Positions 30,562 to 41,497 of a stretch of DNA of 64,000 nucleotides are shown piece after piece. The translations under genes and the position numbers were made by a program. This stretch comes from Primula veris (taxonomy: Eukaryota > Streptophyta > Magnoliopsida > Ericales > Primulaceae), in assembly GCA_963682055.1 (NCBI GenBank), contig OY821751.1, forward strand, positions 9,672,001 through 9,736,000, read 5' to 3'. The notes beneath the pieces are model-generated. The model saw only the letters and a list, made by a program, of their open reading frames with translations, searched no databases and was not told the origin of the DNA. Position 1 is the first letter of the stretch; each line of letters begins with the position of its first letter.

Positions 30562-30859
30562 CAAAAAAACGTATCCAAACTTTCCATAACCACTGTATTT
30601 AACTGGTTACATTTTATTTTAACTAGTTAAAATTGTCTATATAATTTTGACAATTAGTCCTTGGTTGATTCTTCTCGTGGTGCTTTTCTTGGCTATACTC
30701 CTTTTGATTAACTCTTTATATGTGTAGTTATTTATCTATGATTATCTTAACTACATTCATTGAAAGTATTAGTTCTACGACACTAGTTGGGTACATAAAA
30801 TTCCATTTTGTCATCATCAAAACACAATTCAATATCGTAGAATTGAGGATTGGTTAAAC
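30562..30859. other. Spacer, no feature seen
   Basis: Shared with B 61825-62122. AT-rich. The words aactggtta and aactagtta recur. No coding or RNA feature is visible. Confidence 0.6.
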
Positions 30860-32250
30860 ATAGTGCTATTGACCTCTTTAACTAGTTGAAATTATACTAC
30901 TTTGGAGATGATCTCCGATTTGATTCATTACTTATGCATGAAAACAAATTTAAAGAAAACAAGTTAAATTCACTCTGAAAAATATACAAAGAATGGTATT
31001 TTCCTTGTCAACAATTTTAAACTTATTTGCTCACCCAAAATAAAGAAACTGAGGTGACAGAAAGAAGAAACGCTGAAAGAAAATCAGGAGAATTTATAGC
31101 ACCACCAAGTTAAGACGACATCTCTTTAATTACTTTTCAGAACTCTCCTAAAAATACGGAATGCTTTCATAAGCATAAGATAAGACTTGTTGTATAACAT
31201 CCTATCCGCCTTCAAAAGTCTACTTACTTTAACATCAGAGTGAATTTGTAATCCGACCAATAGTAGAGGCGGTAAGATTATTGGCATTCGTGAACAAAGC
31301 ACTAGATTTTACAGCATATGGATCATAGCTGAGCATTTGAAAATAAATGGTCACAAGAGATCCATGGGGTCTGCTAGGGGTAAATGAACAATCTGGAAAT
31401 ATAGCGAAGCAGCACGGAAGAAGTTCCATCTGGGTAGGGTTTCCCCAGCCTTCTAAGACAACATTTGTCGCTTTGTACTTAAAAGGTGAATAGGTAATCA
31501 AGGACCCATTTTCATCACTATGACTTTCTTGAAGTATGAGCATCTGGTGAGGAACACAACCAGATGCTCATACTTCAAGAAAATCATAGTGATGAAAATG
31601 GGTTTTTGATTACATATTCACCTTTTAATTACGTACGAAGCGATATATGTTGTCTTAGAAGGCTCGGGAAAACCTATTGAGATGGCACTTCTTCCGTGCA
31701 CCTTCGCTATATTTGCTGATTGTTTATTTACCCTTATTGGACCCCATGGATCTACTTGGATCCATTTCATTTCGAATGCGGCTCAGCTATGATCCATATG
31801 CTGAAATTTCTAATGCTTTGGTCACGAATGCCAATAATATCATCGCCTCTACTATTGGTTGGATTGCAAAGCCACTGAGATGATAAACAAATAGACTTTT
31901 GAAGGCGGGTAGGATGTTATCTAACAAGTGTCATCATATGCTTATAAAGTATTCTGTATTTTGGAGTTCTGAAAAGTAAAGAGATGCCGTGTTAACTTGT
32001 GGTGCTATAAATTGCCCTGATTTTGTTTCAGCATTTCTTCTTTTGTCGCCTCGATTTCTTTATTTTGGGTGAGCAAAGAGGATTTAAAATGGTTGAGCAA
32101 GGAAAATGCTATTGCTTGTTTATTTTCAGCTCTTTGGACCAAGTTTATTTTTTTCACAGTGAATTTAACTTGTTTGCTTTAAATTTGTTTTTATGCATAA
32201 TTAAGTAATGAATCAAAACGGAGGAAGTAGTCTAATTTCACCTAGTTTAA
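30860..32250. repeat. Large inverted repeat made from an HD-Zip IV gene 3' fragment (copy A)
   Basis: Left arm 30860-31548 and right arm 31559-32250 pair over about 690 bp around a 10 bp spacer (gaggaacaca). The left arm's minus strand is open for 102 codons (31543-31235), with HQMLILQES, SDENGSLITYSP, VVLEGWGNP, MELLPCCFAIFPD and TASTIGRI, matching the C-terminal post-START end of class IV homeodomain-leucine zipper proteins. The right arm's plus strand encodes the same region with a stop and a frameshift. Arms differ at maybe 10-15% of positions by eye. Both arms include non-coding flank beyond the stop. A read-through transcript would form a very long hairpin. The structure recurs at 62123 in copy B. 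Confidence 0.82.
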
Positions 32251-32407
32251 GAGTACAAGAGCAATATCTATGAATAACTTCACCTAGTTTAAACTTGTTC
32301 TGTTTTTGGTCTCTTAAAAAAAAAAATTTGAATAATGCAAACGAGATTCAGTTTGATCACCTAAGGGAATCTCTATGTTGTGAACTAAAAATTACTCATC
32401 TTAACAG
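32251..32407 (+). other. Intron remnant upstream of the P450 exon
   Basis: AT-rich stretch ending in a plausible splice acceptor (catcttaacag) directly before the P450 exon at 32408, consistent with captured intron sequence. Confidence 0.5.
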
Positions 32408-32554
32408 GATATAGTTTCAGCGGGATCAGACACAAGTTTAAGTGCGGCGGAGCGGGCGTTGTCAGAGTAACTCAGAAATCCAAAAATCTTAAAGGAAGAA
32501 AAAGTTGAGCTAGTGTGTGAAATTGGCTTAGGAAAACTTATAAAGGAGTCGGAC

Positions 32555-33816
32555 TGAAATTCCTATCCGTTGTTCTAGATGCAGTTTTGCAGTAAGGTTC
32601 CAAGTGGGGTTGGAACTGCAGTTTGAACCAAGTGTATAAGGTTTCAAGTGAGGTTGGAACTGCAGTTTGAACCAAGTGTATTAATGGACAGAAACTGTTT
32701 TAAAATTAAATGTACTTGGAAATAATTCACACGCACATTTAACAACGGAGTTCACCTAACTAGGCTACGTCTCCGGGGCACTTACCCAGATTATGATATT
32801 ATAAAAAGCTTACAATATATGACTCAAGTCTTAATGAAAAACTTAGACTCCCTCTATGTTTTTCTGCCTATCACTATATTGCTCCTACTCTATAACTATC
32901 ACTTATAAATCAATGGCATCCCACCATTGTTTTTCTTTTTAAAGCTCACGTGTATTCTCTCTAGAAAATAAGTTCTTTATAATTTAGAACACACCCCTTT
33001 ACAAGCTTAAGTTACTAAGTATATAAACAAGTAAAAACAATCTTCTATCTTCAATATCTTTTGATTGCTTTTGACTTGGTTGATTAGCTTCAATCTCTCC
33101 AAGTATCACGAGATTCTTCAGCATGGATTGACTCTAATCATCTTTGATTAACACCTGTTTAGTAACACACTTGAAAGTAGGAGTTAATCTTTTCCTTTGA
33201 AAGGAAACATATAAAGATATGATCTCTTAAAGATAATATCTTTTCATAAACATATGAAACATTTAACTCCGCATATCAATCAATCTTTATACATATCTTT
33301 ACTGAATATTATAAGAATCAAAAGATTGAATCAAGTGATAAGGACAAGCATACGAATAGAGATATATAAATTAAAAGGAAACATAACCTTATAAACTAAT
33401 CTCTTTATATCTTTTATAAACATCTTTCCTTAACACATTAATATTCTCAATAAACACATATACACGTTTAAGACCTTATGAGAATATATCCTACATACTT
33501 TAAAACAAATGATTAGCATTAAACAATTAGTAATGTAGAATAATGAAACAAGACAGAATTCTGTTTTAACAGCAGGTTGAACTGTGGTTGCAACTGAGGT
33601 TGCAACTGGTACTTGAAACCTGTCACCACAGGTTGTAACTAAGGTTGCAACCAGTACTTGAAACCTAATACTACTAACTTAGTAGGTTGTAACTGAGGTT
33701 GCAACTGGTACTTGGAACCTGTCAATCCTGTCTTAGTTCTTAATAACAGTTAGGATTTATTTAGTAAAAACCAATAGACAATTAACAATATTTAGACCAG
33801 AAATCTGGTCCTAACA
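32555..33816 (-). repeat. 3' LTR of Sirevirus element 2
   Basis: 1,262 bp, TG...CA bounded, directly after CGGAC. No difference found against the other young LTRs. Confidence 0.93.
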
Positions 33817-33829
33817 ATCTCCCCCTTTG
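33817..33829 (-). promoter_or_regulatory. Polypurine tract, element 2
   Basis: Minus-strand caaagggggagat adjoining the 3' LTR; two further agggggag boxes lie near 33898-33906 and 34159-34168. Confidence 0.88.
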
Positions 33830-34189
33830 TCATTGGTTTTGACAAATCAATAAAGTTTATAAATCATCCCAACCACCTGCAAATTCCATATCAGTAAGCT
33901 CCCCCTGTATGTTAGAATTGCAGGCAAAATATATAAGCACAATGTATGTGCACACAATTAGTTTTCAGACCTGTTGACCTGTTTCAAGTTTAAAGGCATT
34001 CATACTTCAACAAGATATCAAGATATTTGCAGAAGGAAATTGCAGAATGATTAAAGCCAAACAGGCATAAACTTGTCTTAATACAGCAGAATTGAAAAAC
34101 AGATTAAAGTCTTGAAAACATCAAAATGAAACAAAACATAAAGCAAAAGCATAAACTTCACTCCCCCTATTTGTCAGCAACCATTGGAA

Positions 34190-35476
34190 TTAGTCACTTG
34201 GAATATCACACTGTGGGGGTCTTTCTCTTAGAGGATTCTGCCTTACCACTTCTTCATCTTCTTCATTGTCATCCTCACTGCTGATTGAGACACCATCACT
34301 ATCATCATCATCCTCACTCTCAATAATGTCCACCAGCAGCTTATTGATTTGATAATCATCAGCATCCAATTCAGCTCTCCTTTCTTGATTATAAGCCAGC
34401 TTCTGGAGTAAGTACCACTTTACTCCTTTCTTCTTTGCTGAAGGAGCAGATGAAGGTTCTTCTTCCTTTTCTTTCCCTTTGTCCCCAGAAATATCATTGA
34501 CATGTCCTTCCTTCAGTAGTTTGGCAGAAATATAGAGAGCAGAGGGACAATCTGTGATTGGTTCATGAGTGATACTAATGGGAGAATCTCTATGCATAGA
34601 AGAGACTTGGCCCAGAAGTATACTAGATATGAGGCAAGGGAAAGGAAGCAGAATGGAAGGTGAATTATCATCACTAAATTCCTTTATAAGATTAAAGATA
34701 TGAAGGCCAAGGTTGATGGGTAGTGAAGACATAATCCTGTATAGAAAAATAGCCATATCTTTGTTGACTTTGGAAGATTGTTTGGTGGGTGTCCAGTTAA
34801 ACCTAGCAATTTTGTGCAACACAGCAGCACTTAATGTGAGAGAGGATGTTTTGATGGAATGACCATCAAACCTATTGTTCTTTCCAGTTAGAATTAAAGC
34901 TAGAATTTCTAAATCTGGTTCAGCATTGTTGTCTATAGTAGGACTGGGACAACACAGATAGTCATTAATCAACTTAGGTGTGAAATCCAAAGTTACACCT
35001 CTCAAAAACACTCTTCCATACTTAGGATTACCCTGTTCAAAGACACCACTGCTTAAATTGGAATAGAATTCTTTAACAACAGCAGGGTAATAGGAGTCTG
35101 CATAACAAACAGTTTTGGCTAATCCAACAGCAGAGAGTAATTTCTCAACATACACCTGTATGTGAGGATAGCTAACTAAATTAAGCCTTCTTTCACACAG
35201 AATTTCTTTACTAGCCATTCCTCTAAACCTCCTATATGTTGTCCTACTCCAGAAACGAGGATCAACATTATTGTTTGTTGGAACATACTCAAACTTAGCA
35301 GTAACATGGTCATTCTCAAAATTCCTTCTAGCACGCTTCTTAGTGCGCTTAATTTTGGGTGAGGAAGACTCACTTACCTTTGATTTGGAACCTTGACGTG
35401 ATGGAGATTTATTCATAAAATCTCTGAGGGTGCAATCATCATCAGAATTGGGATTTTTAGAAGGGATTGATGACAT
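34190..35476 (-). CDS. Sirevirus downstream ORF, env-like / putative plant transposon protein, element 2
   Basis: 428 intact codons. It differs from the element 1 protein at two residues only, 54 (D to E) and 57 (P to H), both just after the basic cluster at 41-51. The conserved core (KEFYSNL, FLRGVTLDFTPKLINDYL, LLPFPCLISSILL) and the acidic tail are unchanged. Upkeep of this frame next to an intact pol suggests that the source element was recently active, although six changes are too few to test selection. Confidence 0.82.
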   Translation of the reverse strand: MSSIPSKNPNSDDDCTLRDFMNKSPSRQGSKSKVSESSSPKIKRTKKRARRNFENDHVTAKFEYVPTNNNVDPRFWSRTTYRRFRGMASKEILCERRLNLVSYPHIQVYVEKLLSAVGLAKTVCYADSYYPAVVKEFYSNLSSGVFEQGNPKYGRVFLRGVTLDFTPKLINDYLCCPSPTIDNNAEPDLEILALILTGKNNRFDGHSIKTSSLTLSAAVLHKIARFNWTPTKQSSKVNKDMAIFLYRIMSSLPINLGLHIFNLIKEFSDDNSPSILLPFPCLISSILLGQVSSMHRDSPISITHEPITDCPSALYISAKLLKEGHVNDISGDKGKEKEEEPSSAPSAKKKGVKWYLLQKLAYNQERRAELDADDYQINKLLVDIIESEDDDDSDGVSISSEDDNEEDEEVVRQNPLRERPPQCDIPSD

Positions 35477-36449
35477 GGTTGCAACTGGGGTTAGAACCTT
35501 ACTTAGAACCTTGCAGTGGGTTTCTACAGCAAGCCTAGGGTTTTACAGAGATGAGAGAGAGAGAGTTATTCTGTAAAAAGTAATTGATTTTGGATAGTAA
35601 AAAGATGTTTGTATAAATAGCAATAAAGACCATATCTTTTTGAAATTGGAAATAGATACATGCAAATCAATTAAGCAGCAAATTTAGGCTTAAACATAGG
35701 AAGTATTTTATCAACAGATTTTAAAAGAAAATCATACTAAGATTACGCAAGAAACAGTTGGCAATAAGATAACTTCAGCCAATTAAACAGATAAACATTC
35801 CTTTTTCAAAACATATTCATCCAAAATTTGAAAAATCAAACATTGAAGCTTTAAGGAAATTTGACTTGATTCAAGATAAAAACAAAACTTAAACAGATAT
35901 CTAGCTTTTAGGAGAACAAAAGAAATCTAGCAATTTACTCACGAAAATATGTTTATCAAAGAATAACACTAATAAAGATTAAATTTTAGGAGCTTAAAAT
36001 GAGCAAATCCGTTTTTATTTCTACACAAAAACTAGTTTGATGACCTCAGCAAGGAAAGAGTATAAGTGATGTCAAAATTTTACAAGACTTTGTCTTGACA
36101 GCTATAACAGAGATTGAGGTTTCAACTGATGTTTCAACTGAGCTTGCAACCAGTATTTTTAACACAAGGTTTCAACTGATGTTGCAACTGAACTTCCAAC
36201 CAACTATAGAGAGTGTGAGGTTTCAACTGATGTTGCAACTGAACTTGCAACCATCATATAAAATTGCACTTTGTGCTAGCAACTCTATTACCAGAGAGGT
36301 TTTTAAGGACAAGTTACCTCACATCTGTTTTTGAGACACCAAAAAAGCGGCTTTTTCAAGACAAAAACATCATAGCTCAAAATAAGACTTTAACCTTAGA
36401 AATAAAACTTATTAAAGATACTCAATACAGACATATTTAGCAAAAGTAT
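35477..36449 (-). other. Spacer between gag-pol and the downstream ORF, element 2
   Basis: No coding sequence. It has the same two clusters of gttgcaact words as in element 1, at about 35478-35514 and 36116-36254. No difference from element 1 was seen. Confidence 0.6.
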
Positions 36450-39400
36450 TCAATTAGATTGATAATGACATACCCCTATGTCACTTCTTAATGATTCAAA
36501 CTTGTTTGTATCAAGGGGCTTTGTGAAAATATCTGCTAGTTGTCTTTCAGTTGAAACATGTTCTAAAATTAAGCTCTTTTCTTCAACTAGTTCTCTAATA
36601 AAATGATGCCTAAGATCAATATGTTTGGTTCTGGAGTGTTGAACTGGATTTTTGGCTAAATCTATAGCACTTTTGTTATCACAAAACAGAGTTAATATCT
36701 CTTGTTTAACATTGTAATCAGTTAACATTTGTTTCATCCAAATAAGTTGAGTGCATCCACTTCCAGCTGCAACATATTCTGCCTCAGCAGTAGATAAAGA
36801 TATGCAATTTTGCTTTTTACTGAACCAAGAAACAAGATTATTTCCAAAATAAAAACAACCACCAGAAGTACTCTTTCTGTCATCTATGTTTCCTGCCCAA
36901 TCTGCATCACAGTAGCCACTAAGAAAATGGTTTGTATCTTTAGAATACCATAGGCCTAGATGAGGTGTTCCTTTTACATACCTTAGAATTCTTTTGACAG
37001 CTAGAAGATGAGGTTCTAAAGGATTTGCTTGATATCTGGCACAAACTCCTACACTTAAGCAAAGATCTGGTCTACTAGCAGTTAAATACAGCAAACTTCC
37101 AATCATGGATCTATAAAGACTGGGACAGATATTTTTACCTTTATCATTTTTGGACAGTTTAAGGGTAGTACTCATAGGGGTTCTCTTCTCTTTACTCTCA
37201 CTCAGACCAAACTTTTTAACAAGATTGTCTGCATACTTACTTTGGCACAAAAAAATGCCTTTCTCATTCTGTTTAACTTGCAATCCTAGAAAGTAAGTTA
37301 GTTCACCTCCTCCACTCATTTCAAATTCATTCTTCATGTCAGAAATGAATTCTTTTATTCTGTTATTAGAAGTAGAACCAAAAACAATGTCATCAACATA
37401 GATTTGAGCAATTATTATGTCCTTTGTGGTTTTCTTAGTAAACAGAGTTTTATCAACTCCCCCTCTGTTAAAACCTTTTTCAATCAAGTACTTGGTTAAT
37501 CTATCATACCAAGCTCTAGGAGCTTGTTTTAGACCATACAAGGCCTTTTTCAACAAATAGACATGTTCAGGAAAGTTAGGATCCTCAAATCCCTTAGGTT
37601 GACAAACATAAACTTCTTCATTAATCACACCATTCAGAAAAGCACTCTTTATGTCAAGTTGAAACAGTTTAAAATCATACAGACATGCAAGAGACAGCAG
37701 CATTCTAATGGATTCAATTCTAGCTACTGGAGCAAAGGTTTCATCAAAGTCAATTCCCTCAATTTGTGTATAACCCTGAGCTACCAACCTAGCTTTATTC
37801 CTGATAATCACTCCATCCTCATCACTTTTATTTCTAAAAATCCATTTAGTTCCTATAACATTTTTATTAGAAGGTCTGGGTACTAAAGTCCATACATCAT
37901 TTCTCTCAAATTGGGCCAATTCATCCTGCATAGCTAAAATCCATTCACTATCTTCTAGAGCTTCTTTTATATTCTTAGGTTCTAACTGAGAGATATAACA
38001 AGCAAAGTGAACAACATTATTTTTTTTACCTCTGGTTTTCATACCTGAAGTAACTTCTCCTATGACATTGTCAAGAGAATGATTTTTCTGAGTCCTTACA
38101 TAGCGAGGCCTGCTAGTTGACTGAGCATGAGAACTTTCTTCTTCTTCTTCTTCAGATTCAGCAGCATTTTGGGTTTCAACTGTGGTTCCAACCTCAGTTC
38201 CAACCTCAGTTGTAACCTCAGTTGCAACTGGACTTCCAACCACTCTGGGACTTCCAGTTTGTTGTGTTTCTTCTTTCTCTTTTTCTGTAGTCTCAGCCTG
38301 TTCATTATCACCTGTAATCTCATCAACAGTTTTTAGGTCATCAAATAACACATTATAAGATTCCATAACACAGTTTGTTCTTTGATTGAAGACTCTAAAT
38401 GCTCTACTGTTCTGAGCATAACCAAGAAAAATCCCTTTATCACTTTTAGAGTCAAATTTACCAAGATGCTCTCTATCTCTGAGAATATAGCAAACACATC
38501 CAAACACTTGAAAATACTTTACATTGGGTTTTCTACCTTTCCATATTTCATAAGCTGTCATGGAAGTACCTTTAGTAATATAAACTCTATTAACTATATG
38601 ACAGGCAGTATTAACAGCTTCAGCCCAAAATCTATTGGCAAGTTTCTTAGAGTTAAGCATTACTCTAGCCATTTCCTGAATGGTTCTATTTTTCCTTTCA
38701 ACTATGCCATTTTGCTGTGGAGTCTTAGGAGCAGAGAACTCATGACATATTCCTAAGGAGTTGCAGAATTCTTTAAACCTGATATTTTCAAATTCAGTTC
38801 CATGATCACTTCTAATCCTAGCAATATTACCACTAGTGGAACCTTTTTCAACTTGCAGTTTTAAGCACAGAGTTTTGAATAGTTCAAAAGTTTCAGACTT
38901 ATCCTTTAAGAACACTACCCAAGAGTATCTAGAGAAATCATCTACAACTACTAGAATGTACTTCTTACCACCTATACTGGCAGTTTGCATAGGACCCATC
39001 AAGTCAATGTGAAGAAGTTCTAAGACTCTTTTAGTGTAGATTAGACTAGTACTTTTGTGTATACTTTTGGTTTGTTTTCCTATAGCACAATCACCACAGA
39101 CACTTTGAGTTTTAGCACTGAGTTTAGGAATTCCTCTTATCAACTCTTTTTTAACAAGCTTATCTAAAGTTTTGTAATTCACATGCCCAAGCCTTTTATG
39201 CCAAATATCTGCATTATTAGTAATAGCTTGATTACACCTACTTTGAGGCAATTCTTTTTCAGCTTTTTCAAACACATAGCAACTGTTGGTTGATCTAACT
39301 CCAGTCATGATTAAATCATTGTTAAGATTAGTAATTAGACACCTTTCTTTGTCAAATTTAACAGTCATTTCATTATCACAGAGTTGACTGATACTAATTA

Positions 39401-41438
39401 GATTAGCTTTTAGACCATCTACAAGAAAAACATCCTCAATATCAGGCATTCCAGGTTTGTTTAAGGTACCTTTACCAATAATTTTACCTGTATCTCCTCC
39501 TCCAAACACAACAGTGTTACCTGTAAGAATGGTGACATTTTTTAGGAGGCTTGCAGTACCTGTCATATGCTTAGAGCATCCACTGTCAAAATACCAATCA
39601 TTAGAAGTAACAGCATTCAAAGAGTTGATAACAGCTTTGTTGTTAGCAACTAAGATTGCTTTTTCTTTAACTTTCCAGACCCATTTCAAATTTTTATTGA
39701 CAGAAGCCAACCAGGTTTTCTGGGAAATGTACTTTCTGTTCCTTTTTAAATAACACTGGACTTCAGAATGACCAGGTTTTTTACAAAAATTGCACAATTT
39801 CAACCTAAAGTTATTCAGTTTGTTCATGGTTGCAACTTTGGTTGTAACTGAGCTTCCAACCTTCTTTACATAAACCTGCGTTTTATTCCTGGTTGCAACT
39901 CTGGTTGCAACTGAGCTTCTAACCTTGTGATCAAAATCATGAGTTTTAGCTTTAGCAACAGCTTCAATAAAAGTAGTTTTTCCTGTACTCTTACCACCAT
40001 AGTACCCTAGACCACTGATATCTTTGGATCCTCTAGAATATGACAGCATGTCATCTAATTTATCTGAAGCAGAGACATTCAGCAATTTTATTATCTTTTT
40101 AGTTTCAGTAAGTTCAGCCAGTTGTAATTTAAGCTTCTCAGTAAGATTTTTGACCTCATCCTTTAGATCAACATTCAGCTTGCTTATGATCAAACATTGT
40201 TTACTCAGACTTTTATACTTTTCATACAGAACAAGGTATTGCTTAGTAATGTTTTCATCAGAGGGCTCTTCCTCATCACTGCTATATGTTTCACAGGCAG
40301 TTGTAACTGGGGTTGAAACATGCTCACAGTCACTTTCATAAGTAAGTTCTTTTTCAGTGATTATTCCCATGAAATTAACAAAATTTGAACCATCCTCTTC
40401 ATCACTGTTACTCTCAGAATCACTATCACTATGAGTGGTTATATAAGCATTTTTGTTTCTTTTTAAAGTGTTTGCACACTCAGCCTGAATATGACCAAAA
40501 CCTTTACATTCTCTACACTGAATCTCTTTAGATTTGTATTCTTTGTTATCCTTTTCTTTGGAATTCCACTTTCCTGTAGAGTTATTATTGAATCTAGACT
40601 CTGTCTTAAACTGGTTATCCTTTTTCTGAAAGTTTTTAGATGAACCAGTATCATCCTCCTTTTTCTTATAAAACTTCTTGTACACCTTTTTTGCAAAGAA
40701 AGCTAGTTGTTCTTCATCACTCATTTTATCACAGGTATTAGATTCAGATTTCTTAGCTTGAAATGCTATTCCCTTTTCTGGTCTTTTATGTTTGAAGAAT
40801 TTCAGTTCATGTGTACTAAGATTTCCTATGAGTTCTTCAAGTTTAAGATTATCTAAGTCAGTTGATTCTTCAATAGCTGTGACCTTAATTTCAAACCTTT
40901 CTGGGAGTGACCTAAGAGTTTTCTTAACAAGCTTAGCATCACTGTATTTTTCACCTAATGTTCCAGCTTGATGAGCAATGTGGCAGATTCTACCATTAAA
41001 TTGTTCAATGTTTTCATCTTCCTCCATTCTTAAGTTCTCAAATTGGGTAGTTAACTGTTGAAGTTTGAAAGCTTTTACTTTAGTTGTTCCTTCAAAAGTA
41101 ACTTGCAAAATATCCCATGCTTCTTTAGCTGTTTCACAATGAGAGATATACCTGAATACGCTGAGAGTTACACCAGCAAAAATCAAGTTTATGGCTGTTG
41201 AGTTGGCACTTGATTTTCTGTCTTCTTCAGCAGACCATCTATCTTCAGGTAAGAGAATCAGTTCTCCTTCATTATCCATGGTAGTTGGAGCCTCCCATCC
41301 ATACATAACAGTCTTCCATGCATGTTCATTCTGCTGTTTGATGAAGGACCTCATTCTAATTTTCCATACTCCATAGTTTACTCCTCCTTCAAGCAATGGA
41401 GGTTTGTTGAAGGCGTTTCCTTCCCTCATTAAGTCCAT
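36450..41438 (-). CDS. Sirevirus gag-pol polyprotein, element 2
   Basis: 1,662 codons, unbroken, with the same domain order as element 1: two zinc knuckles, DSG protease, HHCC, DDE integrase, YVDDI reverse transcriptase, RNase H. Three residues differ from element 1. A serine becomes arginine just before the second catalytic aspartate of integrase (IASIRSD to IARIRSD, about 874). An aspartate becomes alanine near 1092 in the linker after integrase, and an arginine becomes lysine near 1139. The integrase change adds charge next to the active site and may or may not matter. One further change, near codon 65, is silent. Confidence 0.95.
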   Translation of the reverse strand: MDLMREGNAFNKPPLLEGGVNYGVWKIRMRSFIKQQNEHAWKTVMYGWEAPTTMDNEGELILLPEDRWSAEEDRKSSANSTAINLIFAGVTLSVFRYISHCETAKEAWDILQVTFEGTTKVKAFKLQQLTTQFENLRMEEDENIEQFNGRICHIAHQAGTLGEKYSDAKLVKKTLRSLPERFEIKVTAIEESTDLDNLKLEELIGNLSTHELKFFKHKRPEKGIAFQAKKSESNTCDKMSDEEQLAFFAKKVYKKFYKKKEDDTGSSKNFQKKDNQFKTESRFNNNSTGKWNSKEKDNKEYKSKEIQCRECKGFGHIQAECANTLKRNKNAYITTHSDSDSESNSDEEDGSNFVNFMGIITEKELTYESDCEHVSTPVTTACETYSSDEEEPSDENITKQYLVLYEKYKSLSKQCLIISKLNVDLKDEVKNLTEKLKLQLAELTETKKIIKLLNVSASDKLDDMLSYSRGSKDISGLGYYGGKSTGKTTFIEAVAKAKTHDFDHKVRSSVATRVATRNKTQVYVKKVGSSVTTKVATMNKLNNFRLKLCNFCKKPGHSEVQCYLKRNRKYISQKTWLASVNKNLKWVWKVKEKAILVANNKAVINSLNAVTSNDWYFDSGCSKHMTGTASLLKNVTILTGNTVVFGGGDTGKIIGKGTLNKPGMPDIEDVFLVDGLKANLISISQLCDNEMTVKFDKERCLITNLNNDLIMTGVRSTNSCYVFEKAEKELPQSRCNQAITNNADIWHKRLGHVNYKTLDKLVKKELIRGIPKLSAKTQSVCGDCAIGKQTKSIHKSTSLIYTKRVLELLHIDLMGPMQTASIGGKKYILVVVDDFSRYSWVVFLKDKSETFELFKTLCLKLQVEKGSTSGNIARIRSDHGTEFENIRFKEFCNSLGICHEFSAPKTPQQNGIVERKNRTIQEMARVMLNSKKLANRFWAEAVNTACHIVNRVYITKGTSMTAYEIWKGRKPNVKYFQVFGCVCYILRDREHLGKFDSKSDKGIFLGYAQNSRAFRVFNQRTNCVMESYNVLFDDLKTVDEITGDNEQAETTEKEKEETQQTGSPRVVGSPVATEVTTEVGTEVGTTVETQNAAESEEEEEESSHAQSTSRPRYVRTQKNHSLDNVIGEVTSGMKTRGKKNNVVHFACYISQLEPKNIKEALEDSEWILAMQDELAQFERNDVWTLVPRPSNKNVIGTKWIFRNKSDEDGVIIRNKARLVAQGYTQIEGIDFDETFAPVARIESIRMLLSLACLYDFKLFQLDIKSAFLNGVINEEVYVCQPKGFEDPNFPEHVYLLKKALYGLKQAPRAWYDRLTKYLIEKGFNRGGVDKTLFTKKTTKDIIIAQIYVDDIVFGSTSNNRIKEFISDMKNEFEMSGGGELTYFLGLQVKQNEKGIFLCQSKYADNLVKKFGLSESKEKRTPMSTTLKLSKNDKGKNICPSLYRSMIGSLLYLTASRPDLCLSVGVCARYQANPLEPHLLAVKRILRYVKGTPHLGLWYSKDTNHFLSGYCDADWAGNIDDRKSTSGGCFYFGNNLVSWFSKKQNCISLSTAEAEYVAAGSGCTQLIWMKQMLTDYNVKQEILTLFCDNKSAIDLAKNPVQHSRTKHIDLRHHFIRELVEEKSLILEHVSTERQLADIFTKPLDTNKFESLRSDIGVCHYQSN

Positions 41439-41483
41439 TGTTACTAGAACACAGGATCCACACTAAGTAAGATCTAGTGTGAA

Positions 41484-41495
41484 GCTCTGATACCA
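41484..41495 (-). promoter_or_regulatory. Primer binding site (tRNA-iMet), element 2
   Basis: Minus-strand TGGTATCAGAGC, two bases inside the 5' LTR, as in element 1. Confidence 0.93.
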
Positions 41496-41497
41496 AT

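Larger units (their letters stand above)
220..31933 (+). repeat. Copy A of a ~20 kb tandem segmental duplication
   Basis: Colinear and direct with 43699-63196. The match runs through 220-3241, 7524-11981 and 25799-31933, interrupted by copy-specific insertions: SUVH fragment plus solo LTR (3242-7523) and PMI1-related fragment plus Sirevirus (11982-25798). Relative to B it has also lost ~5.1 kb of copia sequence at 30561. Sampled stretches differ by about 2-3%. The homology may extend left of the window, because the gypsy RNase H part seen in B before 43699 is absent here only because of the LTR at 1-219. The right edge quoted is where B is cut by a later LTR, not necessarily the true end. Confidence 0.88.
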
